Of a stretch of DNA of 64,000 bases, positions 1 through 12,676 are shown piece by piece. The position numbers were made by a program, and so were the translations under genes. The notes beneath the pieces are model-generated. The model saw only the letters and a program-made list of their open reading frames with translations, ran no database searches and was not told the origin of the DNA. The stretch covers positions 6,990,028-7,054,027 of the forward strand of contig JAJEKV010000034.1 of assembly GCA_021234155.1 (NCBI GenBank). Direction: 5' to 3'. The DNA is from Isoetes taiwanensis (Eukaryota > Streptophyta > Lycopodiopsida > Isoetales > Isoetaceae). Position 1 is the stretch's first letter. Each line of letters begins with the position of its first letter.

Positions 1-107
1 GGATTATACTTTGAAAAGAATCTAGAAAGAATCTTAGAATCACTTTAAGTGCAACATGTGGCAAATATTACAAAATGTAGGATGGGTTGTTATCCCATAC
101 AATAAAT

Positions 108-866
108 CTAACCACTATTGTTATCAAGATCAGCAGCCGTAAGCAAAAGCTGAATTTCAAGGAGGCCTTGAAAATCATCAAGATGATGTGTCTCCAAATA
201 ACGACCCATGCGAAAGATTGTGTCTCTAACAAAGCCCAGAACAGAATGAGGGATTCGACGAGGGACAAGTTTGGAGTCTTTCTGATTAGACCAATCCCAA
301 GAATATAAAGGCCAAATTTGCGAGCTAGCATGGCGAACGGAGGGAATCTCCCAAAACTTCAAGAGCAAGTAATCAAGCATCATTTCTCGGAGCTAAGAGG
401 GCTGAAGGTTTTGAGCAAATGACTGAGCATCGCTAGTAAGGCGAGGGAGAAGTGAATGGAGTTGAATTGAATTGATTTTTATCGTCCACGGAGAGCAACT
501 GAGACGAGCCTCCTCAATAAACTTGGTCTCCGCGACGCGGAGAAGGGTGTCATAGGCAATGAGGTGGTGGGTATTAGAAGGCAAGGGAGAGGCGGCCGAT
601 CGGAGCCAGAAGAGGAGGAGGCCGCGATAGCTAGCGGCCTCCTCGTGGCTCCGGCCGACGCCATACCAGACCATATGGTCGGATGGGGGGGCCTTGCCCA
701 TCTCCTGCCTAACGTAGAAGGTGAGCTTCAGCTTGGCAGCTTGGAGCAGGTCCAGAACCTGGGCCTCGCATGCATGTTCATCAGAATCCTCGCCAGATCT
801 GCGCGCAATCTTGGCCAGCTTTGAATCCAAAAAACCGAACATTCTCTTGATGCCTGATCTGTTCAC
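108..866 (-). pseudogene. Unrecognised protein gene, interrupted by one stop codon
   Basis: One frame stays open on the minus strand from about 866 down to about 108 except for a single TAG at about 390-392, giving roughly 250 codons. The 480-860 part is clearly richer in G+C than its surroundings, which supports real coding origin. I prefer the internal ATG at 842 (MFGFLDSKL) over the one at 866, because a TATA box lies about 50 bp upstream of it. The N-terminal part is mixed charged and helical; the C-terminal part has hydrophobic, Trp-rich stretches such as LLLKFWEIP. I recognise no domain and no catalytic motif. Residues near 454-492 (SPWTIKINSIQLH) are encoded by an inserted LINE tail, not by the original gene. 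It could be an exon of a gene continuing left of the window. Sure that it is coding-derived: moderate; function: none assigned. Confidence 0.4.
454..492 (-). mobile_element. Minimal LINE 3' tail inside a reading frame
   Basis: Read on the minus strand this is CCGTGGACGATAAAA followed by about three TCAAT-type repeats. The same signature ends the LINE at 59.19 kb and recurs at 20.4, 24.97 and 56.6 kb. Only about 39 bp are present, so this looks like an extremely 5'-truncated retrotransposition event. It leaves the host frame open. Target duplications are not clear. Confidence 0.6.
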
Positions 867-889
867 TGTTCCGCTAAATGACCTGCTCC

Positions 890-896
890 TTATATA
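890..896 (-). promoter_or_regulatory. TATA box for the 108-866 gene
   Basis: The minus strand reads TATATAA here, about 48 bp upstream of the ATG at 842 and inside a short AT-rich step next to the GC-rich coding region. This is too close to the ATG at 866 to serve that start, which is why the downstream ATG is favoured. Confidence 0.35.
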
Positions 897-909
897 CTTG
901 AACCTGTGA

Positions 910-2300
910 AGTATTTAATCCGGCTTTAGCTGGCCACGCGCGAAATCCCGTGAAAAAGCTATTCAGCGTGCTAAACGTTGCAACCTGGCCCCTGTTTCTG
1001 CCCGACATTTGTAAATCTTACTTTTGGTTTTTAACAGCCCCCCTTTATTTCTATGCTCGCTTGTTGTCGTTTTGCTTGTTTTTTCAACGTATGTTTTGCT
1101 TGTTTCGTCTAACTATCATTATATATGTCAAACCTTCTAGACGTGGTTTTTCTCTAGCCCCAGCTATCATATTCATATGGTCTTCTACAACTGCCATGCT
1201 TCTCATGCTGGGCTCATTTTGATGGATTATTGCTACTTTTGAATGCCTGATTGATTTTAGCATTTCCACGTTGGTTTTTAATTAAATCTACTGCAATGTT
1301 AAAGCATGTGAGCAATGTAGCCACTAAAGTTAAAGACAAAACTCATGACACATGTATCATGTCGTCTCTTGCTCTTGCAAAGACAAGAATGGGGGCCTTT
1401 GGGTTGCCCTTATTTTGTGTGTCGTTGGGCCATTGTTTTTGTTATATTCACAACTAACTAATAAAAAGTGTCTATGTAGTTCGAATATGCTAAGAATAAT
1501 TGTCATTCACATTTTTGACGGGACAGGAAGGGCGATGCTTGAATATGTACGTAATTGTCGATCCATATTCCATTTCTGCATGTTCGATTGGTCTTGATGG
1601 ACGTCAAAAGGCCCTTCTTCTTTGTATAACAAGTGTATAACAAGTTTTGGATTCAGTGTATTTTTTAACATTGGATACAAGAAATTTGATTAATCTAAGG
1701 TGGTTGTGCTTGGGCATAGTGAATGCATTTGACAAATGGAATGGAGTTCACTTTGTTTCAATATTCTCTATAAAATACACAAATGCGGGAAGAATAGAAT
1801 AGAGTTTGCCAATGTCCACATTTGCACAGACGGCTGGAAGTTGATAGTAACCCAAGGTGACAGATCAATTGCACCGATAAAGGAATATTCCCAGGCACCT
1901 TAAATTATGCCAGTTTTGGGGGGAATGGAGGGGGAAGGAGGAAAAAGTGGCTCGATTTTAAATTCTAGAGGCAATTTTAGGGGCCCGAACTACAGAATTG
2001 AACATATTAAAGTTCAACATGCATTTCGAGGGGGTATAAAATACAATGAAAATTAAAATATTTTATTCATGGGCTTAAAATACATTAAGAAGTTTGGTTA
2101 ACCAAGCATTGAAAAGGATAAATAACTACAAAAAAAAAAATTTGAACTACAACATATTCAAAACTATATAGAGGGAGGTGCAAGTCCCACCAACCTTGCC
2201 TTCAAAAAAAGGGGGGGGGGGTGTTGAGGCTATATGCACTTTCCATTGTAACTGTACTAAAATTTATTTATATGTGCTTAGCCACAAGATTGCACAAAAA
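910..2300. other. AT-rich stretch with no recognisable gene
   Basis: Only short, compositionally random frames occur here. At 2,170-2,221 a short sequence (GTGCAAGTCCCACC, vaguely like a Pol III B box) is followed by A and G homopolymers (about 7 A, about 10 G), which may be the end of a small retroposon. I see no domain, RNA gene or clear terminal repeat. Confidence 0.5.
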
Positions 2301-4725
2301 AGTCAAACAAGACAAAGAAGTATTGGCTTTGCAACAAAAAAATACAAAAGAAGTTTATTGCCATCAGGAAGCCCTGGATCTAGAATATCGTCATATTCAT
2401 GAATTCCTTCAATTGTCATTTGTACGTGTATAGGATTCCTATGTCCAAAACACGAGTTTCACTCAAGTCTATATTGCCCATAAAATGTTCTTTGTCTTCT
2501 TTCCCTTCTTAACATGAACCACAATGGGATCATAACGACCAATATAAGGATCTTCTGCGATGGCGACATGCAAATGAACTTTACAATAGAAGGAATGTTA
2601 TCTTTATAAACTCTATATCCTTAATCCTTGCAATCCAGAAAGGTCTATTTGTTATCATCAACGGTAGACGAACATCAATTGATATACCTTTCTAAAGACC
2701 TACAAGCTTTTCAAGAGCTGGTGATTGTTTATTTTTTTAGCATGTCTAGCCCTAAGGTACATTTCATGATTCTTTGATTCTTTACTCATTGCTACATTAG
2801 GGAAAATATGGAGTCTTGAAAATGAAGAATGGTTCTTGGCGCCTTCTCTTACGACTGCAGCTAGGGCGGCCATGAAAGAATTGAATTGGACTGAATTGAG
2901 TTGATTTTATCATCCATGAAGACCCCCCCTCTCCCCTTTTGGCATTGTTGTTTTGAATTAGAGGACATCAAAGTTTTTCCAGTTGTTAGCCGAGGATCTG
3001 ATGAGTTTTTAGAGTCTTTCTTGGTTCCTTTTTTATGCCTTTCCGTGAAGCAGGTTTGTGGTGGATCTTTCTAGTCTTTGCTTTATGCCTCGAACGTGGC
3101 TTCTGTGCATTTTGCTTTTAAAAAAGCATAATGTTATTTGCTCAGTGAAGGGAAGAAGCAAGCATTTTCCACAGCCGCTTATAACCATTCTTGTAAAATT
3201 ATATGGGGTCCACACGATTTTGGGAGACCATGATATTTTCTATAGAGGCCCACTAAAATGGAAAAATGTGGCTTATAAGGTGAAATAGATGGGGTATGTG
3301 TCTGGTAAAAGAAGCAGCTTATAGTTTTAGCATTATCGTTTCATTTTCTCCAGGTCTTTCTAGCAATGGCTAGTTCCTTCTACCATTCTTTCTACTAGCA
3401 AGAAGGTTTTATTAGATTTGATTAGAACCGTCTTCTAATCAGGAGGTCCATTGTGATAATTTTAAAATTATTGGAATTGAAATGAAATGGCAATGAATTG
3501 CAATAGAGGCAGGGATATGGCATGACTTTTCTCATTGTGAATGTCTTTACCCATGTTGCACGGCAAACCCGAGTATTGAGGCTGAACATCATACATTTTT
3601 AGCATAGGCATATGAACATATAAGGGAGCATTTTGGTATAAGCCATTGATACCATTACAGAGTCTACTTTATCATTCCCCCATCATCTCGGGATATACAT
3701 AAGAGATAAAGAGAGGGCTGGCACTATAATTTTGTATGAGTACATTGAGTCTTCTTGAAGCTAATGGTACTTTTGATTAGCTTATAACGTCCAAAAAACT
3801 TTCATTGTAATAGCTGTCATATTACATGAATTAGTAATAAATATTATTAGCAGGCTTGCCTAACCCTTCCGACAACATTTCCTGCAATTCTAGCTTATAG
3901 ACATTTCACACCACGTCAGACAAAATTCATGAGCATTGTTCGATTACAATTTTTTTAGATCAACGAATAGGGAAATTAAAAATTCCTTTGTTTCCACACT
4001 TCAGCATGTTCAAGTTGTTGGTTGCATGAAACGAGACTGCAATTGTGGCATCCTAAGGCCAATCTGTTGGCTTATTCATGTATCTTGGTTTCCATTGGAG
4101 TCGGCTTTTTCCCTGCATAGCTTATTCTTCTTTGACTAATACTGAGTTTTTTTCATTCCCCTTTATAGTTGCAATTTATGGTTTCGATCATGGTTCCTTC
4201 TTTTAAACCTACATAGTTCCATGAAAATTCCATTTGGCTTTTGTAACAATAGGGGACAATTTTCAGAAGCCAAAGGCATTATACTGTTTGCACGTATTGC
4301 AGTTTAGGAGCTTATGCTGGAAGATCAAGTTCTGTGCAACGTTTACTTTCTATCCGTTCCTCATTTCGAGGTCTATTGTTCACTTCCCAGTATTTCAAAA
4401 CATACATTCGCCCCACTAGTGGAAACCAAAATCCAAGAGTTCTTATTAAAATCTAGCACCTCAATCTGGATTTAGAAGTCTGCCTTGTTTAAAAGCCATA
4501 ACACAAGATTCATGTCCAAACAATAAAACCACCATTGGCATACTCTTCGGCAAACCTCTTCTCATAAATGGGGAGCTCAAATGTTGATAGAGCAAAGAGC
4601 AGAGACTGATTTAGATCTGCAACAGTAATAAATCATGCCAGGGCACAAGCCTGGGACGAATTTAATAGCAATGGAAGGCTGAGCGTTTTTCAGCATAGAG
4701 AAAGGGGAAGCTTTAGGCAGAAAGA
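2301..4725. repeat. Large tandem duplication, copy 1
   Basis: This non-coding segment aligns along nearly its whole length with 5,789-8,536 at an offset of about 3.49 kb. Shared landmarks include the start GTCAAACAAGACAAAGAAG, the LINE-tail relic at about 2,880-2,925, and CTAGTGGAAACCAAAAT near the right end. Short frames here are not conserved between the copies, so I read it as non-coding. A small piece of the adjoining sequence (4,725-4,865) is present again, inverted, at about 49,755-49,890. Confidence 0.7.
2878..2925 (-). mobile_element. LINE 3'-tail relic (also at 6,362-6,412)
   Basis: The plus strand reads a degenerate AATTG-type pentamer run and then GATTTTATCATCCATGAAGACC. This is a mutated form of the GTGGACGATAAAA tail on the minus strand. 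The relic sits at the matching position in both copies of the duplication, so it was inserted before the duplication arose. Confidence 0.5.
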
Positions 4726-4868
4726 ATGAATAGATTCTTGGAGGGTGAGCATCGCTGGCTCTCCCATAAAATATCCAAGCAGCATTGATGTTCTGCACCA
4801 CTAGGATAAGTATCAAGAGATATTCTAATATGAAGCGAGCTTCTTTCTTGATTTCTTTCTTTTTGTCA

Positions 4869-4975
4869 TAGTTACCCAGAATGGAATGGGAACAGGAACG
4901 CGGACCTAAAATTTGGAACTGGAACGGGAACAAATCGGAATGGGAACGGCCAACATTCGAATTTTTAAAATCTAA
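4869..4975. mobile_element. Possible hAT terminal end
   Basis: CATAGTTACCC at about 4,867 is followed by clustered GGAAC/GGGAAC subterminal motifs. This resembles the CATAGTTACGAAAC terminus of the complete hAT element at 8.9-12.7 kb. I found no partner end or 8-bp duplication, so this is only a suggestion of a related, degraded element. Confidence 0.25.
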
Positions 4976-5088
4976 AAACGGTTTTGGCGTTCACTTTGCA
5001 TAATGATCATTGTGGAACACTTAGAATTTAAAAATGATTCATAGAGGCCGCTTTGAAGATGGAAACATATTAAATCAGCATAGGAAAT

Positions 5089-5788
5089 AATGCTTTATAA
5101 GGAATGTGGGGGGTAGCTAAATCTATCTCTAAAGATGAAAAATTGGAAGGACAAATCCAAAATTTATGCTCAAAATGTCGCCCTTAGAAGTAGTTAAGCA
5201 CATCAACAAACAATAGGTACAGAAATACAAAAGACAAAATTTTGTCCTGGTTCATTAGCATACTTTAGTTCATAATGGAACTCTAAATATGCATCTATGT
5301 ATAATGAAATTAGATACTGCCTCAGAACGAAACGATTTGTGTTACTTATATACTCCAATATAGGTGATACTTTTGCTACTAAAACGTCAATTCACCACCT
5401 AGTTCTCCGTGACTGAATACTAAATTTGGCAAATACAAACCATGGGAACATAATATTATATATCTTGATCTGTCGATATTTGTGGAAGCATCTTCAACCT
5501 TTGATAGAATAAGTACCTTTATGCCTTTGGATTCGGTGAGCTCTGAAGAGTGCCACTTAGAGTTGTCAGTGACTGAATACTGGATTTGGCAAATACAAAC
5601 CAACCATTTGCATTATTTGGCCCTCGGATGTGCCCTGTATTATTTGACGTCAAAATATGTTCGACTTAAGAAACATCTGATCCTGTAACACTGAGTAACA
5701 ACACCATATTCACAAAATACCTCTTAGGGGATTCGAACCATACGTTGGTCATTATATAGGCGTTCCACATCTTCTTGCACCTATGCCA
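5089..5788. repeat. Dispersed repeat with intact (empty) junction
   Basis: The left 208 bp (5,089-5,296) match 26,062-26,271 and the right part (5,297-about 5,788) matches about 30,336-30,810, all in direct orientation. Here the two parts are contiguous at ATATGCATCT/ATG, so this copy is the unoccupied version of a site that holds a 4-kb insertion at 26.27-30.34 kb. No coding potential is apparent. Confidence 0.7.
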
Positions 5789-8536
5789 TGTCAAACAAGA
5801 CAAAGAAGTATTGGCTTTGCGACAAAAAAATGGTAAAATAAGTTTATTGCTGTCAAAAAGTCCTGGATCTAGAATATCGTCATACTCATCAATTCCTTCA
5901 ATTGTCATTTGTACGTATATAGGATTCCTATGTCCAAAACATGAGTTTCACTCAAGTCTATATTGCCCATGTAATGTTCTTTGTCTTCTTCCCCTTCTTA
6001 ACATGAACTACAATGGGATCATAACAACCAACATAAGGATCTTTTGCTATGGCAGCATGCAAATGAACTTTACAATAGAAGGAACGTTATCCTTATAAAC
6101 ACTATGTCCTTAATCCTTGCAATTCAGAAAGGTCTATTTTTTATCATCAACTGTAGACGGACATCAATTGATATACCTTTATGAAGATCTACAAGCTTTT
6201 CAAGAGCTAGTGATTGTTTATTTTTTTAGCATGTCTAGCCCCAAGGTACATTTCATGATTCTTTGGTTCTCTACTCGCTTCTACATTGGTGAAAATATGG
6301 AGTTTTGAAAATGAAGAATGGTTCTTGGCGCCTTCTCTTACAGCTGTTGCTGGGGCGGTCGTGAAAGAAATGAATTGGATTGAATTGAGTTGATTTTATC
6401 ATCCACTAGCCACCCCCAAAAAAAAAAAAAAAAACCTCCCCCTCTCTCCTCTTTTGTTTTGAATTGAGAAAGAGACTACCCCCTCTCTCTCTCCTTTTGG
6501 CATTGTTGTTTTGAATTAGAGGACATCAAAGTTTTTTCCAGTTGTTAGCCGAGGATCCGACGAGTTTTTAGAGTCTTTCTTGGTTCCTTTTTTATGCGTT
6601 TTATTGAAATGGCTTTGTGGTGGATCTTTCTAATCTTTGCTTTATGCCTCGAACGTGGCTTCCATGCATTTTGCTTTTAATAAAGCATAATGTTATTTGC
6701 TCAGTGAAGGGAAGAGGCAAGCATTTTTTGCAGCTGCTTATAACCATTCATGTAAAATTATATGGGGTCCATACGATTTGGGGAGATGTCAATTTTGATA
6801 TTTTTATATAGAGGCACACTGAAATGGCAAAATGTGGCTTATAAGGTGAAATAGATGGGATATGTGTCTGGTAGCATTATAGTTTCATTTTATCCAGGTT
6901 TTTCTAGCAATGGCTAGTTCCTTCTACCATTCTTTCTACTAGCAAGAAGGTATAGGTTTTATAAGATTTGATCAGAACCGTCTTCTAATCAGGAGGCCTA
7001 TTGTGATAATTTTAAAATTATTGGAATTGAAACGAAGTGGTAATGAATTGCAATAGAGACATGGAGATGGCATGACTTTCCCCATTGTGATGTCTCTGCC
7101 CATGTTGCATGGCCAACCCGGGTATTGAGACTGAACATCATACATTTTCAGCATGTCAGGCATATGAATATATAAGGGAACATTTTTGGTATAAGCTATT
7201 GATACCATTACAGAGTCTACGATATCATTCCCCCATCATCTCGAGACATACATAAGAGATAAAAAGAGGGCAGGCACTATAACTTTGTATGACTAGATGA
7301 GTGTTCTTGAAGCTAATGGTACTTTTGATTAGTTTATAACGTCCAAAAAACTTTCTTTATAATAGTTGGGCTTGCCTAACCCTCCCTACAACACTTCTTG
7401 CAATTCTAGTCCATACACATTTCATGCCACATCAGACAAAATTCATGAGCATCGTTCGATCACAATTTTTTTAGATCAATGGCAAGGGAAATTAAAAATT
7501 CCCCTGAAATTTCTCTTTCCACACTTCGCCTCAAGTTGTTGGTTGCAAAAGGAAACGAGACTGCAATCGTGGCATCCCAAGGCCAATCCATTGGCTTATT
7601 CCCGTATCTTGGTTTCCACGGAAGTCGGCTTTTTTTCCTGCGTAGCTTATTCTTCTTTGACTAGTACTGAGTTTTTTCCACCGCCTTGATAGTTGCAATG
7701 TATGATTTCGATCATGGTTTTTTCTTTTAAACCTACATAGTTCCATGAAAGTTCCATCTGGCTTTTGTAACAGTAGGAGTCAATTGTAAGAAGCCAAAGG
7801 CATTATATTGTTTTGCAGGTGTCATAGTTTAGGAGCTTATGCTATAAGGTCAAGTTCTGTGCAACGTTTACCTTCCATTCGTTTCTAATTTCGAGGTCAA
7901 TTGTTCACTTCCCAGTATTTCAAAACATACATTCACTCCACTAGTGGAAACCAAAATGCAAGAGTTATTATTGAAATCTAGCACCTCAATCTGGATTTAG
8001 TCATATGCCTTGTTTAAAAGCCATAATACAAGACTCATGTTCTTTTATATCCATCGTATGAGATATTGAGACGGAGATATGGAGTCTATGGCACATTGGC
8101 TGATCTGTTTACCCTACCGCCTTCCACTGTTGGTAACTTTATCATAGATATGTTGAAAATTAGACGAACCTGTGTTGCTAGTATTGATGTCCTTTTACAA
8201 AATGATATATATGAGATAGAGATGAGTGAGGAGATAGATGATGCTTCTGACTGTGGAAGCTCATTAGAGGATTGGTTTGATGTAGAGGACAATCTGAACG
8301 TCTGATAGACCTGATAGTCTCAGTAGGTGTAATAACATACATTTCATTTCATTTCATTATCATACTCTTCACCAGACCTCTTCTCATAAATGGAGAGCAA
8401 AGAGCATAGGCCGATTTAGATCTGCAGCAACAATATATCATGGCAGAGCACAAGCCTGACACGAATTTAATAGCAATGGAAGGTTGAGCGATTTTCAGCA
8501 TAAAGAAAGGGGAAGCTTTAGATATAAAGAATGAAA
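5789..8536. repeat. Large tandem duplication, copy 2
   Basis: Partner of 2,301-4,725. It differs by substitutions, by a homopolymer and pyrimidine expansion at about 6,415-6,490, and by an extra segment of about 300 bp (8,040-8,358) that encodes a LINE C-terminus. I see no host gene in it. Confidence 0.7.
8040..8358 (+). mobile_element. 5'-truncated LINE inserted in the duplication
   Basis: This segment is absent from the first copy of the duplication. It holds the frame 8,066-8,305. Its opening (MRRRYGVYGTL) resembles the Y-x-x-I-R-x-R-Y sequence that follows the terminal zinc knuckle in the other two LINEs of this window, and the frame then becomes acidic (IEMSEEIDDASDC). After a short 3' UTR the segment ends in a run of about four TTTCA units. 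Pentamer tails of this kind are seen on the other LINEs here, so I read it as the last 80 codons and 3' end of an ORF2. The family differs from the GTGGACGATAAAA one. Confidence 0.5.
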
Positions 8537-8791
8537 CCATCATTCATTTAAATTGGATTTATGTCTGTTCTAAAAGCACGCCACGTTTGCATACTTTTTT
8601 TCAATATAGTGTTGTGGTGTGTGACATGCTGTTTTGCAAGGTTGCAAATTTTTACATTATAGTAGTGGATGGTTTAACATTTTCTTGTTTTAGTGAGAAG
8701 AATGTGTTGTTTGATTAGCATTTGTAGATAACAATACATCAATATACACATAACACTTTTTATATTGTATTCACTTGATATGAAGATTACA

Positions 8792-8899
8792 TCATGGAGG
8801 GACTAGTCCTTTCTTTGTCAAATAACTCTCAAGATAGGGATCCATCTCCTTAGTCCGATCTAGTTCTGGATGCGTTTTGACAACATCAGATACTGTTTT
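8792..8899 (-). pseudogene. Last coding segment of the HAD gene, cut off by hAT
   Basis: The minus strand encodes KTVSDVVKTHPELDRTKE and so on, to GLVPP and a TGA at 8,792-8,794. It is the in-frame continuation of the HAD-domain exon at 12,677-13,222. The junction codons AAA ACA GT are repeated on the far side of the hAT element as the 8-bp target duplication, so the two parts belonged to one exon. The tail is helical and charged and has no known motif. The gene is otherwise decayed upstream. Confidence 0.7.
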
Positions 8900-11800
8900 T
8901 ATAGTTACGAAACACGGCCACGGGAAACGCAACGGCTCCCCAAATTTTAGAAAACGGAAACGGCAACAGAACACGGAAACGAATAACACGGGAATATTCT
9001 TTAAAATACTTAAATTTTTTAAAATATATAAAAAAAAATGGAAATTTCAGCAAAATTCAAAAAGATATAGATGCATATATATTGAGATTAAGAAACGATT
9101 ACATCCGCTGATAATAGTAAAATGTAGTCATGCTGAAAAACAAAATTTAAATATACTTGCTACTATATGCCGAAATTTAAATACAACAAACCAAAACCAT
9201 CAAAGTGCACCATAATCGTCGCCGTGTGAAGCTGAAATAGAAGAAGGTACAAATTCTTCGTAGGATGGGATTAAGTATGCATCGCTACCATCCAGAAGTG
9301 GCTCACCTTCAATGTCATAATCCGCCAATTGAACAAATTCTTCATCATCTTCCATGTCTTCCTCATCGTTCACATTCTCCAATAATTCATGAAGTGGAAT
9401 GCTCTCTTTCTTGGCAAAACCAATGTAAACTTCTTTCTCAATAGTCCTGTGGCTTTGCAAGAGTTTCAGATTAGCACTTACAAATACAAGATCGGATGTT
9501 CTCGAAGGTAACAATCTAACTCTTCTCTTACTTGCCACATGCCCAAACACACTAAAAGGCTCAACAGGAGATGAACTAGCCCCTTGGCTAAGTACTCTTA
9601 TAGCAAGCCTTTGTAATTCTTTTGTGTCGGACCCATAATCCTCCCACCAAAGAGCAGAACTGATAAGATACTTGTCAACTTGAGAATCATGTGTACCAAA
9701 TCGACCCCTTTTATTGCGAAAGTGATGGAGTTGATCCCTAATTGCTCTCCTCTCTTCATGTGTAGAAACCATTTTCTCAAGAACCATGTCCCAATCACGC
9801 CCTACATCTCTATCAGTTTCTTGAGACCCCAACTGAAATTCTGGATCTAATACATAAGCTATTGATTGAAGGCGCGAATGATATTTATTCCACCTTCGCG
9901 TGCAAAGCTCTTTGATTCCTTTGAATTTTATGTCATCCTTTTCAATCGTGCCAATATGCTCCACCATCCTAACCATACCCTCGTACACTTTCCCTATGCA
10001 TGGAGTCATGCCATCAACAAGCCTCATCATCAATACAATTGGCCACCTGTTTCCAAAAACCATCATCCATAACAATATTGTAAGAACATACACCTGCTTG
10101 AGTACTCGCAAATTTGGAGCTTTGATAGTCACCACAAACGAACAAGGCCTTCAGTGGCCATCTTAATTCTTGCATTCTTTCAAGCATAATGAAGTTGTAG
10201 CCAAACCTTGTCTCGGAGTATTTCAGTAGCACCTTGCCATTGTGATTCTCACTAGTTAGCTTTTGAAAAACATTGCGCAATAGAGCGTGCCCATTAACAA
10301 AGGTGACAATAGATTTTCCTTGACTAATCACATTTGCATTCTCAGCAATACTACCAATATCCTTCAACAAATTATTCAAGCAATGAGCCATGCAAGGTGT
10401 GAAGAAAATATGTGGATACTCCTTCTCTACGTTGGCTCCCGCATTTCTATTTGCATTCTCACCATCAGACACAATTTGAACCACATTTTCAGGACCAACA
10501 AAGTCAATGCTCTCTTTCCACACTCTTAGAAGATTTGCTCCACTCTTTCCTTCTTTTCCAAGATCATGAGACATTAGAAAGTATGCCTTGCCTCTACAAT
10601 AGGCCATCGCACCATGAATATGCCGCCCTCTCCTATCCGTCCAACCGTCAAAAATCAAGGATACTCCCCATTTCTTCCATTCCAAGCGAATGTCCCCAAG
10701 AAGCCCTTCCAAACCTTCCTTCTCTCGAATTAAATTCTTTGTGCGGAGCTCATCATAGGTTGGAGGCTCGTAGTTGGGACCATAGCTTGCAATTTTGTTT
10801 ATCATGACCTTGAAGAAAGGTGAACGCGCTACATTAAATGCAATATGATCATGGTAAAACCACCTGGAAATAGCTCGATCCACCTCTTCTTTCTTCTTGG
10901 GATCTAAGATTCTCTTGATGTCCTGTTGTTTCTTCGGCTTTGGTGGAAAAAAGGAACGAACGGCACTAGTACGGGCACCACTACAATCATCCATGGGCGG
11001 GGGGCTACCATAATCTCCATGTTCTTCAGGACCAATGCCAACGCCAGCTGCTGCTATGGCTGACTCCTTTCTATACTGCCTTGCACTAGAGATTGCATCT
11101 AATTGCTTTGCAAGATTTAGTAGTTGTTGCCTCTTCTCATCCGGAATCCCCATGCAAACAATAATCTCATGCCCGGGCTCCCCAGTCAAATGGCCACGAG
11201 GTCTATCAACGGCAGAAGTTCTACTAGTGGAGCAATACTTACATGCCCATTGCTTGGAAGACCCCGATTTCCCCTTCCCCAATACATTCACTTCATCCCA
11301 CCAATCCGAAGGAGAAGGCCCTGATCGTTTTTTCCTCCTTAGATGCAACTCTCCTCCACCTTCTTCCATAATAATTGAGCTCCTAAGGGCAACCTTGTAT
11401 CATAAATGCAATACTAATCATTATATATTTCAACATTTAAAAAAAAAGACGTAATGGAAAGGAGCATAATAACATTTAAAATAAAAACGTATATTTGTTA
11501 AAGGCAATGGTTATGGAAAGGAGCATAATAACATTTAAAAATATAACTTTGTTTATGGAAAGGAGCATGTAATAATATGATAGGCAATGAACATAAAGGT
11601 TATAGAAATGTAGGATGTGATAGTGGCAATGGATATAGGGCATAATAAATATAGTGGCAATGGATGGAGTTTAACTATGAAAAGCATAACTTTGTTATAA
11701 GTAAATAAATAAAAACAAATGCAAGTGTAGTGGTGAGTCGATTGTAGAAGAACTTAATAAATATGGCAATGGATGGAAATAAATAAATAAATGTTATGGC

Positions 11801-12676
11801 AATAGATGGAAACATAACTTTGTTATAAGTAAATAAAAATAAATGCCACTGTAGTGGTGATCGATTGTAGAAGAACTGTAGAAGAACTGACCTGCTGCTA
11901 TGTAGTGGTGGTGTGACAGACAGTAAGATATATTATACAATGTTTCTTTATCTGCCCTGTTTCGTTATCTTGTTTGTATTGTAGGATTGTTGATGTCCAG
12001 AAAGACACATGCTTCAATGAGCTGCTGCAGACTTCAATGTGACAGCTTCAATGCTCCAGCCAGACTGCAGACATCTTAATCCGGCCAGACACAAAGCAGG
12101 GCATGCCAATCCGGCCAGACACAAACACAACACCAAACGCAGCCCAGGTCTCTAGCTGACACCACCAAGAGGGCTCTTAAGGCCAGAGCAGTCCAGACGG
12201 AAGCAAAAGCGGAGCTTCCAGAGCTTATTCAGAGTCTCCCGGAGCTTCCAGAGGAATAGTGCAGGCGGAGAAAAAAAAGAACAGGGGAACAGAAGGGCGG
12301 GAAACTTGCTGGTTCTGTGGAAAATCTCTCACAAAGGCATGGAAATCTGAGAACCACGGTCGTTTCTCTGCCAGAACACGCCGTTTCAAGCTATAACACA
12401 GCGTTTTGTGCAGGCCGAAAGCCAAGCCTCTGAAAAAAACTTTTGGGCGTACCCAGAGCCGAAAGCGAGCTCTCTGGAAAATTTTTTTGTTACAGTTGCA
12501 CAAAAATTAGAGAACCACGACCGTTGTTTACCATCAGAACGGCGTTGCCAAGCTGAACCACGCCGTGGTTCGCATCAGGCCAGAAGCCACGCCCGTTGCC
12601 GTGTTCGACACGACTTCCTCCAGAAAACCGTGGTGGCCGTGGGCCACGGCCGAAACGGCCGTGTTTCGTAACTATG
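8900..12676 (-). mobile_element. Complete hAT transposon with TIRs and 8-bp TSD
   Basis: The left end starts TATAGTTACGAAACACGGCC at 8,900. The right end, read inward from 12,676, starts CATAGTTACGAAACACGGCC. Both are flanked by the identical octamer ACTGTTTT (8,892-8,899 and 12,677-12,684), the target duplication length typical of hAT elements. Total length is 3,777 bp. The transposase occupies the middle of the element on the minus strand. The region from 11.4 to 12.65 kb is non-coding subterminal sequence: AT-rich up to 11.9 kb, then richer in GC with CCGGCCAGACAC repeats near 12.07-12.13 kb. The element lies inside the last exon of a HAD-domain gene. Confidence 0.9.
9200..11369 (-). pseudogene. 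hAT transposase (BED finger, DUF659, dimerisation), one frameshift
   Basis: Two overlapping frames cover 11,369-10,014 (451 aa) and 10,135-9,200 (311 aa). They meet at about 10,015-10,030, where a single-base indel changes frame. The first part has a BED-like zinc finger (WWDEVNVLG, CKYC, then RGHL), a DUF659 segment with FDGWTDRRGR and IVSDGENAN supplying the first acidic catalytic residues, and TPCMAHCLNNLL. The second part has the hAT C-terminal dimerisation region (LWWEDYGSDTKELQRLAIRVL, then VEPFSVFG and DLVFVSANLKLL) and ends in an acidic tail. Combined length of about 720 aa is normal for the family. Such a protein would bind the terminal repeats and cut and paste the element in the nucleus. 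Only the one frameshift is obvious, so the copy is relatively young. Confidence 0.88.
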
